This document shows positions 8,574 to 17,498 of a stretch of DNA of 44,254 bases, in pieces. Location: NCBI RefSeq assembly GCF_001580015.1, contig NZ_LSZQ01000069.1:1-44254 (forward strand). The letters run 5' to 3'. Source of the stretch: Cephaloticoccus primus (lineage in GTDB: Bacteria > Verrucomicrobiota > Verrucomicrobiia > Opitutales > Opitutaceae). Under the pieces are notes generated by a model. It was not told where the DNA came from, made no database searches, and worked only from the letters and a program-made list of their open reading frames with translations. Made by a program: the position numbers and the translations under genes. Each line of letters starts with the position of its first letter. Positions within the stretch are counted from its first letter, which is position 1.

Positions 8574-9368
8574 GTGTCCCATTCACTGCAATACCGACCG
8601 GTGTTGATTGACGAGCTCATCAGCGTTGAGCGCATTCGTAGCTACGAAGTCGTGTTTCATCCGGCTGACGATGCCGAATTGATGGGGGTGTATTTGTGGA
8701 ATGCTCATGTATGCGGTGCGCTGTACCCTCTGATCAGCGCCGTCGAAGTCTCATTGAGAAATGCGATTGATCACGCGCTTATGGCTGAGCTGGGTGAGTT
8801 CTGGTGGGTGGGCAACCGGCTGAGGTATCGTTCGTTTGGCTCAGGTAACCCACCCCCGCAGGCGATGCAGGTCATCAGGGCGAATTTTACCAAGGCGACG
8901 AACAGCTACATTATTGATCAACGCCGCCGTCATAAACGGCGGGGGCGGGTGGAGCCGTTGCACAACGACGTCATTGGGAAAACCGAGTTCTCCACTTGGC
9001 AGTTTATGCTGGATGCCGAGTTCTTGGGACGCGGGCTGATCTGGCCAAAGCTCTTGTCGATCGTATTTCGCGGGCCGTGGCCGACGCGTCAGGCGAGCGT
9101 ACTGCTCACTCGAGTGAGGGGGCTTGTCTTCATGCTGCGCGAGTTTCGGAACCGCCTGTTTCACAACGAGCCTGCCTGGAAAGGCTATGGAGTAAAGAGC
9201 GAGGCCGACGCCTTGGCGCATCTGCAAGAGCAGATCCGAAAAGTGGAGGGGCTGCTGGCATTGATTCACCCCGAGTGCTTACGCTTGCTGCGGCTAAGCG
9301 GGCTGCTGCGGGCGGCGCAGCGGGCCTGCACTCAGGGCGCGATCCGGCGTTTCCAGAGGCGCCTTTAA
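8574..9368 (+). CDS. Abi-like protein with HEPN motif
   Basis: A 264-residue protein resembling the Abi_2/AbiD-AbiF-like group, which belongs to the HEPN fold. A helical segment ISAVEVSLRNAIDHAL (about 60-75) matches the conserved N-terminal helix, and the catalytic HEPN pattern R-N-x3-H appears as RNRLFH at residues 192-197. In related proteins this motif cuts RNA, often in phage defence by growth arrest, so an RNase role is inferred. The GTG at 8574 was used because no suitable ATG is present; the true start could lie slightly upstream. There is no partner antitoxin and no other defence gene. The stop overlaps the convergent copA stop by four bases. It sits next to a truncated gene end, consistent with acquisition by transfer. 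Confidence 0.7.
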   Translation: MSHSLQYRPVLIDELISVERIRSYEVVFHPADDAELMGVYLWNAHVCGALYPLISAVEVSLRNAIDHALMAELGEFWWVGNRLRYRSFGSGNPPPQAMQVIRANFTKATNSYIIDQRRRHKRRGRVEPLHNDVIGKTEFSTWQFMLDAEFLGRGLIWPKLLSIVFRGPWPTRQASVLLTRVRGLVFMLREFRNRLFHNEPAWKGYGVKSEADALAHLQEQIRKVEGLLALIHPECLRLLRLSGLLRAAQRACTQGAIRRFQRRL

Positions 9369-11605
9369 AACCTGAGGCGGCGGAGGCGCAGGGCGTTGGT
9401 GACGACGCTGAGGGAGGAAAGGCTCATGGCTACGCTGGCGAGCATCGGGCTGAGCAGCCAGCCGCTGAGCGGGAAGAGGAGTCCGGCGGCGATGGGCAGG
9501 CCCGCGCTGTTGTAGGCAAAGGCCCAGAAGAGATTTTGGCGGATGTTGCGCAAGGTGGCGCGGCTGAGCGTGGTCGCGCGGGCGAGTGCGGCGAGGTCGC
9601 CCTTTACTAGGATGAGGCCCGCACTGTGGATGGCGACTCCGGTGCCGGTGCCCATCGCGATGCCGACATCGGCGGCGGCCAGCGCGGGGGCGTCGTTGAG
9701 CCCGTCGCCCGCGAAGGCGACCCGCTCGCCGCGTGCCTGAATGCTGCGGACGAGGGCTTGCTTGTCGGCCGGGCTGAGTGCGGCGTGGACTTCGATGGGC
9801 CCGAGTTTTTGCGCGACGGCCTCGGCCGTTTCCTGCCGGTCGCCGGTCGCCATCACGATTTTGAAGCCCTGTTGTTTGAGTGCGGCGATTGCGGCGGGCG
9901 TGCTCGGCTTGATCGCATCGGCCAGTGCGATGAGCCCGGCAAATTGGCCGTCGATTTTTACGCTGACCAAAGTCTGGGACGCGGCAGCGGTTTCCGCTGC
10001 CTGCGCAGCCGGTGCTTGCTGCGCGTAGGCGGCGCTTTCGCTCGCACTGGCGCGGCCGATTTCGACTCGGCGGCCTGCGACTGTGGCGCGGACGCCTGCG
10101 CCGGGGCTGGCGAGAAAGTCGCTTGCGGGCAGCAGCGGGAGGCCGCGCTCGGCAGCCGCATGGACGATGGCTCGGGCGAGCGGATGTTCGCTAAAAGCTT
10201 CCGCCGAGGCGGCGAGCTGGAGCAGGGCTTTGTCCCTTTTTTGGGCGGCAGTGTCGCTGGCACTTCCGTCGCCTTTCCCGCGAAAACCGTCGACTGGGGT
10301 GACTGCGACGACTTCAGGGCGGCCTTGGGTGAGGGTTCCCGTTTTATCGATGACGAGAGTGCTCGCCTGCGAAAGGGCTTCGAGTGCGGCGGCATCTTTG
10401 ACGAGGACACCGACTTGCGCGCCGCGGCCGATGCCGGTGACGAGCGAGACGGGCGTCGCCAGGCCCAGCGCGCAAGGGCACGCGATGATGAGCACGGCCA
10501 CGGCATTGAGCAGGCCGTAAGTCCACGCGTGTTGGCTGCCGAGGAGGCCCCACGCGAAAAAAGTTACCACCGCGATTCCCAAAACGATGGGCACGAACCA
10601 CGCGGAGACGCGGTCGGCGAGGCGGGCAATCGGTGGCTCGCTCTCAATCGCGTCTTCGACGAGGCGGACGATTTGGGCGAGGAGTGTATCTGCGCCTACG
10701 CGCTCGGCGCGGTAGCTGAAGCTGCCTGTGGTGTTGAGCGTGCCTGCGCTGAGCAGCTTGCCAGCGGTTTTCGTCACAGGGAGCGGCTCGCCGGTGAGCA
10801 TGGATTCGTCGATCTCGGCGTTGTGCCCGGAGGCGAGGATGCCATCCACGGGGAGGTGCTCGCCGGGCCGCACGCGGAGCAGGTCGCCCGGGCGGATTTG
10901 CTCAACCGGCACGTCTTCCTCCTGGCCGTCTGCGCCGATCCGGTGCGCGATTTTTGGGGCGAGCTGCATGAGCGCGCGAATCGCTTCGTCGGTGCGCGCG
11001 TGGGTGCGTTGCTCGATGATCTGGCCGAGCAGGACGATTGTTGTAATAAAGGCGGTGGCCTCGAAATACAGCGGTGTGCCGTGCGCACCGCCGCGCAGCG
11101 CTTCGGGGAATAGCGGGGCCGCGAACAGGCTCGCCACACTGTACAGGTAGGCCGCGCCCGTGCCGGTGACGGTGAGCGTAAACATGTTGGTGTCGCGCTC
11201 GCGGATGGAGTACCACCAGCGGCGGATGAAGGGCGCCCCCGACCAGAAGAAGATGGGGGTGGTCAGCGCGAGCTGGAGCCAGCCGTTCACCGCAGCAGGC
11301 AGCCAGGCAAAGGCGCGCGGCAGGAGCATCTCGCCCATCGATAGCGCAAGAACGGGGATGGCGAGCGCGAGCGCGAGGTAGAAGCGCGGGCGCAGGTAGC
11401 GCTCGTGCGGCAGGCCCATGTACACGGGCGCAGTTGCTGCCGCCGCTGCCACGGAGGAGGAGCCTTCGGCCCGCTTGTCTTGCGGGCCGCTCGCTGGCGG
11501 CTCGGCGGTATGGCGGGTGGCGAGTTGCGCGGCGCTGCGGCTTGAGCAGCAAGCTGCGTTGCGTGGCGGTTGCGCTTCGTTTGGGGGCGTGTGGTCAGGA
11601 CTCAT
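9365..11605 (-). CDS. copA: Copper/silver-translocating P-type ATPase (CopA type)
   Basis: A 746-residue P1B-type ATPase that exports monovalent copper or silver from the cytoplasm. The transmembrane metal motif CPC is at residues 376-378, the phosphorylated Asp is D420 in DKTGT, the actuator loop is LTGEPLP, an SEHPLARAI motif marks the nucleotide domain, and DGLNDAPAL gives the hinge. The C-terminal helices contain FAYNSAGLP and MSLSSLSVVTNALRL. The first 70 residues are low-complexity, with an ACCSS cysteine pair but no CxxC ferredoxin-like metal domain, unlike typical CopA. The start overlaps the end of cusA by 11 bases, so it is the last gene of the operon. Cu+ versus Ag+ cannot be told from sequence. 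Confidence 0.92.
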   Translation of the reverse strand: MSPDHTPPNEAQPPRNAACCSSRSAAQLATRHTAEPPASGPQDKRAEGSSSVAAAAATAPVYMGLPHERYLRPRFYLALALAIPVLALSMGEMLLPRAFAWLPAAVNGWLQLALTTPIFFWSGAPFIRRWWYSIRERDTNMFTLTVTGTGAAYLYSVASLFAAPLFPEALRGGAHGTPLYFEATAFITTIVLLGQIIEQRTHARTDEAIRALMQLAPKIAHRIGADGQEEDVPVEQIRPGDLLRVRPGEHLPVDGILASGHNAEIDESMLTGEPLPVTKTAGKLLSAGTLNTTGSFSYRAERVGADTLLAQIVRLVEDAIESEPPIARLADRVSAWFVPIVLGIAVVTFFAWGLLGSQHAWTYGLLNAVAVLIIACPCALGLATPVSLVTGIGRGAQVGVLVKDAAALEALSQASTLVIDKTGTLTQGRPEVVAVTPVDGFRGKGDGSASDTAAQKRDKALLQLAASAEAFSEHPLARAIVHAAAERGLPLLPASDFLASPGAGVRATVAGRRVEIGRASASESAAYAQQAPAAQAAETAAASQTLVSVKIDGQFAGLIALADAIKPSTPAAIAALKQQGFKIVMATGDRQETAEAVAQKLGPIEVHAALSPADKQALVRSIQARGERVAFAGDGLNDAPALAAADVGIAMGTGTGVAIHSAGLILVKGDLAALARATTLSRATLRNIRQNLFWAFAYNSAGLPIAAGLLFPLSGWLLSPMLASVAMSLSSLSVVTNALRLRRLRF

Positions 11606-14600
11606 GAGCTGCGGTGGTGGTGTTAGTTTTCAGTTTCCGCTCCTGGAGCCAGGCAAAGATGACGGGCGTGACGATGAGGATGTGGAGCAGCGAGGAGAGC
11701 ATGCCGCCGACCACGGGAGCCGCGAGCGGGCGCATGACCTCGACGCCGCTGCGGTCGAGCCAGAACAACGGTGTGAGCGAGGCAATCGTGGTGGCGACGG
11801 TCATCACCTTGGGCCGCAGCCGCAGCCGCGCGCCTTCCTTGATGGCCGCGAGCAGGTCGCTGCGTGTAAACGTGGCACCGCGCGCGGCGACCTCGGCGCG
11901 ACGTTTGGCGAGTGCTTCCTCCAGGTACACCACCATGATGACGCCAGTCTGGATGGCGGTGCCGAAGAGCGCGATGTAGCCGACCCACACCGCGACGCTG
12001 AAGGGGTAGCCGAGCAGCGCCTGGAGGAGGACGCCACCCGTCAACGCGAAGGGCACGGCGAGCAGCACGTGCGCGGCTTCGCTCGCAGACTTAAACGTCA
12101 TGACGAGCAGGACAAAGATGATCCCGATCACCGCGGGGAAAATCAGCGCGAGCGTGCGCCGTGCGCGGAGCTGGTTTTCGTATTGGCCGGAGTATTCGAG
12201 CGTCTGCCCGGGGCCGAGCGTGAGCTCGCTGGCGAGCCGCGCCTTCACTTCGTCAACGAAGGAGCCTAGGTCGCGCCCTGCGACGTTGGCCTGCACGAAG
12301 ACGCGCAGGCGGCCGTTTTCGCTGGCGATTTCGTTGGGCCCCACGGTGCGGCGGATGTCGGCCACCTGGGCCAGCCGCACCTTCGCTCCGGAGGGCGTGT
12401 TGAGCGCGAGCTCGCCGAGCTGGTCGATGTCGCTGCGGTCGGCGTGTTCGAGGCGCACCTGTATGGGCCAGCGCTCGCGCCCTTTAAGCGTGGTCGAGAC
12501 CACGCGACCACCGATGCCCGCCTCGACGAGCTCGTAAAGCTGGCGCAGCGACAGCCCGTAGCGCGCGAGCGCTTCGCGGCGCGCGGCGATTTCTAGGTAG
12601 GGCTTGCCCTGCACTCGCGAGGGCGCGACGCCGACCGCCCCGTCGATGCCCGAGATGATGCGCTCGATCTCGAAGGCCTTTTCCTGAAGCGCGTCGAGAT
12701 CCTGTCCGAAGAGCTTTACGCCGAGCTGGGCGCGGATGCCGGTACTCGTCATGAGGATCCGGTTTTCAATCGGCTGGAGAAAGCCGGGCACGTAGCCGGG
12801 TACCTGCATGAGGCGTGCACTGAGATCGGCGATGATCGAGTCCTTGGTCGTGCCCGCGGGCCACTCGCGCTGTGGCCTCAGCAAGATCGTGGTCTCGATC
12901 ATCTCGACCGGTGCGGGGTCGGTGGCGGTCTCGGCGCGGCCCAGCTTTCCGGCGACAGAGGCGACCGCCGGGTGCTCGCTCATCACGCGGTCTTGCCAGG
13001 CCATGATGCGCTTCACCTCCGTGAGCGAGGTTGCGGGCAAGAGCACGGGCATGAAGAGCAGTGCACCTTCTTCGAGTGGCGGCATGAACTCGCTGCCAAA
13101 TCCTTGCGTGCGCTGTGCGAGCGGCTCGGGCAGCCGTGCGCGCAGTCCGGCGGGCAGCCCGAAGGCGACGAGGCAGGAAAACGCGAGCAGCGCTGCCGCA
13201 GCGGCCAGCACGGTTTTTCGCCAGCGCAGCGCGGCATTGAGGAGCGGATCGTAGAGCCGCAGCAGCGCGCGCATCAGCCAGTTTTCGCTTTCGGGCGTGA
13301 AGGGCCCGCGCACCAGCAGCGTGCAAAACACGGGCACGGCGGTCACCGCCAGCAGCACCGCGCCGACGAGGGCAAAGGTCTTCGTGTAGGCGAGCGGGTG
13401 AAAGAGCTTCCCCTCCTGCCCGCTCAGCAGAAACACCGGCACGAAGGCGAGGATGATTACCAGCATCGAGAAGACCATCGGGCGGCCGACTTGCTTCGAG
13501 GCGGCGAGCGTGAGCTCGAAAATCTCGGCAGGGCGCAGCGCGCGCCCGCGCGTGGCAGTCGCTTGCTCGCAGTGGCGGATGACGTTTTCGGTCATCACGA
13601 TCCCCGCATCGACAAGCACGCCGATAGAGATCGCGATCCCCGTTAGCGACATGATGTGCGAAGGGATGCCGAGCCGGTCCATCAGGATAAACGAAATGAG
13701 GATCGAGGCGGGCAGCGGCAGCGTGACGATCAGGATGCTGCGGAAGTGAAACAGGAACAGGATGTGCGCGAGCGTCACGAGGATCACCTCCTCGGTGAGC
13801 GCGTGTTTGAGCGTGTTGATGGCGCGGTCGATCAAGCCGCTGCGGTCGTAGCTGGCGACGATGCTGATGCCCGGGGGCAGCCCCGGCGCGAGTGCGGCCA
13901 GCCGCGCCTTTACGTCCTGGATGACGCGGTGCGCATTTCCGCCGTAGCGCATGACGACGATGCCGCCCACGACTTCGCGCCCGTCCACGTCGAGCGTACC
14001 GCGCCGGAAGTCGCCGCCGATTGAAACGCGGGCGACATCGCTGAGCCGCAGCGGTGTGCCGCCGCGCGCCGCGAGCGCGACCTGCTCCAGGTCCTCGGCA
14101 CGCTCGATCAGGCCGACGCCGCGCACGATGTATTCGGCGGCGTTTTCCTCAATCGTGCGCCCGCCGACGTTGAGGTTGGCCGCTGCTACGGCGTCCATGA
14201 TTTCGCCGAGCGTGAGGTCGTATTGCTGGAGCTTGAGCGAGGAAACCTCGACTTGCCACTGGCGCACGAAGCCGCCGATCGACGCGACCTCGGCCACACC
14301 CGGGACACTCGCCAGCTCGTAGCGCACATAGGTGTCTTGCAGGCTGCGCAGCGCGCCGAGGTCTTGGGCGCCGGACTCATCGTGCAGGTAGTATTGGTAA
14401 ACCCAGCCGAGCCCGGTGGCATCGGGCCCGAGTCGGGCGACGACGCCGGATGGCAGCATCTCGCCCAGCGAATTGAGCCGCTCAAGGACGCGCGTGCGGG
14501 CGAAGTAGCTGTCCACCGCATCCTCGAAAATCACGGTCAGAAACGAGAACCCGAACATGGAGCTCGCGCGCACGCTCTTCACGCCCGCCAGCCCTTGGAG

Positions 14601-14816
14601 CGAGACGCTGAGAGGGTACGTGATCTGGTCTTCGACTTCTTGCGGTGAGCGCCCGGGCCAGTCGGCGTAGACGATGACCTGGTTTTCGGAGAGGTCGGGG
14701 AGCGCGTCGATCGGCACGCGCTGGAGGGCGACGATGCCCCACGCGCAGAGCGCGAGAAAGGCGGCGACGACGACGAAGCGGTTGTGCAGCGACCAGTGGA
14801 TGAGGCGGTCAATCAT
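11595..14816 (-). CDS. cusA: CusA/CzcA-family heavy-metal RND efflux pump
   Basis: A 1073-residue inner-membrane RND transporter that uses the proton gradient to expel metal ions through a three-part CusABC-type complex. The N-terminus MIDRLIHWSLHNRF and the motifs RVPIDALPDLSENQVIV, PGRSPQEVEDQITYPL and FGFSFLTVIFED are hallmarks of the HME-RND group. Two sets of helices flank two periplasmic loops; the usual repeat IFPAVIGIIFVLL occurs in the second half. The M/E-rich region around EFMPPLEEGALLFMP matches the CusA substrate path. It lies between cusB upstream (124-base gap) and copA downstream (overlap). No outer-membrane CusC gene is in the operon. Confidence 0.95.
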   Translation of the reverse strand: MIDRLIHWSLHNRFVVVAAFLALCAWGIVALQRVPIDALPDLSENQVIVYADWPGRSPQEVEDQITYPLSVSLQGLAGVKSVRASSMFGFSFLTVIFEDAVDSYFARTRVLERLNSLGEMLPSGVVARLGPDATGLGWVYQYYLHDESGAQDLGALRSLQDTYVRYELASVPGVAEVASIGGFVRQWQVEVSSLKLQQYDLTLGEIMDAVAAANLNVGGRTIEENAAEYIVRGVGLIERAEDLEQVALAARGGTPLRLSDVARVSIGGDFRRGTLDVDGREVVGGIVVMRYGGNAHRVIQDVKARLAALAPGLPPGISIVASYDRSGLIDRAINTLKHALTEEVILVTLAHILFLFHFRSILIVTLPLPASILISFILMDRLGIPSHIMSLTGIAISIGVLVDAGIVMTENVIRHCEQATATRGRALRPAEIFELTLAASKQVGRPMVFSMLVIILAFVPVFLLSGQEGKLFHPLAYTKTFALVGAVLLAVTAVPVFCTLLVRGPFTPESENWLMRALLRLYDPLLNAALRWRKTVLAAAAALLAFSCLVAFGLPAGLRARLPEPLAQRTQGFGSEFMPPLEEGALLFMPVLLPATSLTEVKRIMAWQDRVMSEHPAVASVAGKLGRAETATDPAPVEMIETTILLRPQREWPAGTTKDSIIADLSARLMQVPGYVPGFLQPIENRILMTSTGIRAQLGVKLFGQDLDALQEKAFEIERIISGIDGAVGVAPSRVQGKPYLEIAARREALARYGLSLRQLYELVEAGIGGRVVSTTLKGRERWPIQVRLEHADRSDIDQLGELALNTPSGAKVRLAQVADIRRTVGPNEIASENGRLRVFVQANVAGRDLGSFVDEVKARLASELTLGPGQTLEYSGQYENQLRARRTLALIFPAVIGIIFVLLVMTFKSASEAAHVLLAVPFALTGGVLLQALLGYPFSVAVWVGYIALFGTAIQTGVIMVVYLEEALAKRRAEVAARGATFTRSDLLAAIKEGARLRLRPKVMTVATTIASLTPLFWLDRSGVEVMRPLAAPVVGGMLSSLLHILIVTPVIFAWLQERKLKTNTTTAAHES

Positions 14817-14940
14817 GGCGGGCGGGTCGGGGGGAAGTGGTGCGAGCGAGCGTGTGTGTGGCCTTGTGGCGGAGTTCGCGTGTGCGCGCGGACGGGAAGC
14901 GGAGGCGGAGCGGATTGCGCGGTGGGGAAGCGGGTAGGGC

Positions 14941-16695
14941 TCAGTGGAGCTCCACGCCGCATTCGAGCATCATTTCGCCGAAGAAGGGGTTTCGCAGTTC
15001 GCTGCTTCGCGAGAGCCAGCGGCCCGTGCCGAGGACGGGCGTCATGGGACACTGGAAGATGTGGAGCCCGGGCTCGCGGTGGTGCAGATGCGCCGCGCGG
15101 GCGAGGTCGGCGAGTGCCGTGCTAAAGGGCTCAAAGGCTGCGCGCGCTTGCTTGAGGTCGGCCCCGGGCAGTAGCGCATCGGCGAGCGCGGCCAGCGACT
15201 CATCAGGATGCGCGGCGAGGTAAGCGCGGCTCGCCTCGCGCAGCGCAGGGAGCAGCCGTTGGTAGGCGCCGAGATCGTCATCGGCGAGGGCGCGCGCGGC
15301 ATCGGCTGCCACGAGCGCGGCGGTGAGTAGCTCAGCGTGTGGGGCGGCGGCGGCTTGCCCGTTTTGCGCGCGGTGCGTCAGTGACGGGTGAGCGTGCGGT
15401 TTCGCGTGATGCTCATGTTCGTGAGCGTGATCCGCGCCCCGCGCGTGTGTTTCTGGCGCGACTTTGATTTGGGCGAGCTGGGCTTGGCCATCGAGGATAA
15501 GCCCGCCCTCGACGACGACGCGCTCGCCCAGTTCAAGCCCGCTGAGCACCTCGACTTGCTGGCTGCCAATCCGCCCGAGCGTCACCGCGCGCGGCGTGTA
15601 GCGGCTCGTGCCTTCTTCGACAAAAACGACCGCTTGCCCGCTGTGCTGGAGCACAGCCGAGCGCGGCACGAGGAGCCGCTCTGCGTAGCTGGCGCGCACC
15701 GTCGCGGTGGCCGTTTGCCCTCGCAGGAGTTGGCGCTCGGGGTTGTCGAGTACGACTCGGGCGCGCGCCGTGCGCGTGACGGGGTTGAGGCTGGGATCGA
15801 TGAAGCGGATCGGCGCGACCAGGCGTTTCCCCGGTCGCGAGGGCAGCTCGACTTCGACCTCCTGGCCGACCCTGACCCAGGCCAAGTCCGGCTCGTAGAG
15901 GTCGAAGATAAACCACATCTGCGAAAAATCGCAGATCTCGAAGAGCGGATCATTTATCGTGACGTACTGGCCCTCGTAGGCGGCGCGCGCGACGACAGTG
16001 CCCGACATGGGCGCGCGCACCGTGTGGATCGCACTCGGCTGGCGCGTGGTTTCCAGTTGGCGGATCTCGCCCTCGGTGAGCCCGAGCGCGAGGAGTCGCT
16101 CGCGAGCATCGGCGCGCGCCGTGGCGGAAAATGCCTCCCCCGCCAGCAGGTGCTCCAGGTAGCTGCGCTGCGCAGTGAGCACCTCGGGGCTGTAGAGCGC
16201 AGCGAGCGGCTCGCCCTCGCGCACCTCGGCGCCGACGTAGTTGACGTGCAGCGTCTCTACGCGACCCGGGACGCGTGCAGCGAGGATTCGGTGGCGGGTT
16301 TCGTCGTCGTTGATCGTGCCGTTTACGCGGAGCCTGCGGGTCAGCGTGCCGCGCGTGACGGGCGCGGTCTGGATGCCGCTGACGCTGTGCTGCGCGGCGC
16401 TTAGCGTAATGGTCGTTGGAGCACTTTTGGGAGCGTGGTGCTCGGCGCGGGAGGGGGCGGCACGTCCGCCCTCGTCGGAGTGGGTGGTCGACTCGGCCCC
16501 TTCGCCATCTTCATCAATCGTGACGCGTACGAGCGGCATCCCGCAAATCGTGCAGCGTCCCGGCTTGTCGGAGGTGATCCACGGATGCATCGGTGACTGG
16601 TAAATCTGCCTGGCTGCTGCCGAGGCGTCGGGAGCCGCAGCGAGCGCGAGAAGAAGTGCGAGGAGGGCGGAGCTGAGAGGAAAGAGCGGTTTCAT
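14941..16695 (-). CDS. cusB: CusB-type membrane fusion protein with DUF3347-like C-terminus
   Basis: A 584-residue periplasmic adaptor linking the RND pump to the outer membrane. It starts with a signal peptide (about 1-28), then a heavy-metal-binding domain near 32-56 with YQSPMHP and CTICGMPLV. The HlyD/CusB core follows, with beta-barrel and lipoyl parts including VRAPMSGTVVARAAYEGQYV. After a His-rich linker (about 415-440), the last 140 residues resemble DUF3347: a helical bundle ending in FQCPM, WLS, RNPFFG and MMLECG. That domain is often a separate protein thought to bind copper. The ATG at 16695 was preferred to an in-frame TTG four codons upstream. Confidence 0.9.
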   Translation of the reverse strand: MKPLFPLSSALLALLLALAAAPDASAAARQIYQSPMHPWITSDKPGRCTICGMPLVRVTIDEDGEGAESTTHSDEGGRAAPSRAEHHAPKSAPTTITLSAAQHSVSGIQTAPVTRGTLTRRLRVNGTINDDETRHRILAARVPGRVETLHVNYVGAEVREGEPLAALYSPEVLTAQRSYLEHLLAGEAFSATARADARERLLALGLTEGEIRQLETTRQPSAIHTVRAPMSGTVVARAAYEGQYVTINDPLFEICDFSQMWFIFDLYEPDLAWVRVGQEVEVELPSRPGKRLVAPIRFIDPSLNPVTRTARARVVLDNPERQLLRGQTATATVRASYAERLLVPRSAVLQHSGQAVVFVEEGTSRYTPRAVTLGRIGSQQVEVLSGLELGERVVVEGGLILDGQAQLAQIKVAPETHARGADHAHEHEHHAKPHAHPSLTHRAQNGQAAAAPHAELLTAALVAADAARALADDDLGAYQRLLPALREASRAYLAAHPDESLAALADALLPGADLKQARAAFEPFSTALADLARAAHLHHREPGLHIFQCPMTPVLGTGRWLSRSSELRNPFFGEMMLECGVELH

Positions 16696-16819
16696 TTGAT
16701 TGGGCAAATAGGGTGGCGGGAAGGGCGGCAGACCAAAGGCGGCATGCGCCGCGCGTGTGGGCGTGCAGAAGCGAAGCCCCGCATCGCATGGCGTGCAGGG
16801 CGCAGCAGGGCCTGTTTGC

Positions 16820-17323
16820 TCAGATCAAGAAACGACACTGGGTCACCCGCAGCGGAGGTGGCCGTGTCGCAGTCGCCGGATCAGTCGCCTTCGCAAAGGC
16901 GTGTGCATCGTCCGACGAAATCGCCGTCAGAAACGGCGCATAAAAAGGAAGGTCTGCGGCTGCGCGGGCGTTGTGATTGCGCGCGGCCTTTTGGCGCGCC
17001 GCTAGCTGCTGGGCTGGCGCAGTGAGCGCGCGCTCAGGCGCGGCGCTGGTGCCTCTTGGGCTCGGTGCATTGCAGGGCGCACAAGGTGCCGCGCAACCGC
17101 TCTTGTCGCCTTCAACCGGCGCAGTCCCGTCTGCCGGAGTTGCCGCTCGCGTCTCATGTGCTTGAGCGCACGCTTGGGCCTCCGCCCCCTGCGCGTCGCA
17201 GCAGCACTCACTGCAATCATTGCCACCGAAACTGCGCTGCGCGGCCCGCCCCTCAAACGCCCCCGCCCCGCCCCCAAAAGAGAGCGCACAAAGCACAAGA
17301 GCGATAAACGCACGCAGCCACAT
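16820..17323 (-). CDS. Cys-rich exported protein leading the copper operon
   Basis: A 167-residue protein with no recognised family. A hydrophobic N-terminus (MWLRAFIALVLCALSF, about 1-20) looks like a signal peptide. The mature part has a CSECCC cluster and a second CAAPCAPC cluster, about ten cysteines in all, in Ala-rich, low-complexity sequence. It is the first gene of the efflux operon, with cusB starting 124 bases downstream. Place and cysteines suggest a periplasmic metal-binding or metal-sensing role, which is inference. The ATG at 17323 puts the signal peptide at the very N-terminus; a GTG at 17350 would add nine residues. Rapid divergence is likely, so homologues may be hard to find. 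Confidence 0.65.
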   Translation of the reverse strand: MWLRAFIALVLCALSFGGGAGAFEGRAAQRSFGGNDCSECCCDAQGAEAQACAQAHETRAATPADGTAPVEGDKSGCAAPCAPCNAPSPRGTSAAPERALTAPAQQLAARQKAARNHNARAAADLPFYAPFLTAISSDDAHAFAKATDPATATRPPPLRVTQCRFLI

Positions 17324-17370
17324 GAGCCGAACCGCGTAACCCAAACGCACCCTGGCGCAAACCGAATGGT

Positions 17371-17386
17371 AAATACGTAGGTATTT
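17371..17386 (-). promoter_or_regulatory. Palindromic operator of the copper efflux operon
   Basis: AAATAC (17371-17376) and GTATTT (17381-17386) form a perfect dyad about a four-base centre, 48 bases upstream of the first operon gene. The AT-rich core stands out in GC-rich DNA and would overlap a leftward promoter. The TAC-N4-GTA core resembles sites of copper- or penicillinase-type repressors, but no regulator gene is next to it, so the binder is unknown. Confidence 0.5.
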
Positions 17387-17498
17387 TCTGCGGTTGCGGC
17401 ACGCCGGGGCTCAAGCCCCCGCCCGCTCTGCGAAGAGCGCGCCAGCACGGATTTTCGCTCGCGAGTGTACAGTCCGACAGGAACGGCGAAGGGCGTGC

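Noticed and set aside
9626-11113. A 495-codon plus-strand frame opposite copA
   Set aside because: It results from GC-rich codon bias on the complementary strand; copA motifs on the minus strand leave no doubt.
16735-17049. Plus-strand frames opposite the Cys-rich protein
   Set aside because: They carry no signal peptide or domain, while the minus-strand frame has a signal peptide, clustered cysteines and operon context.
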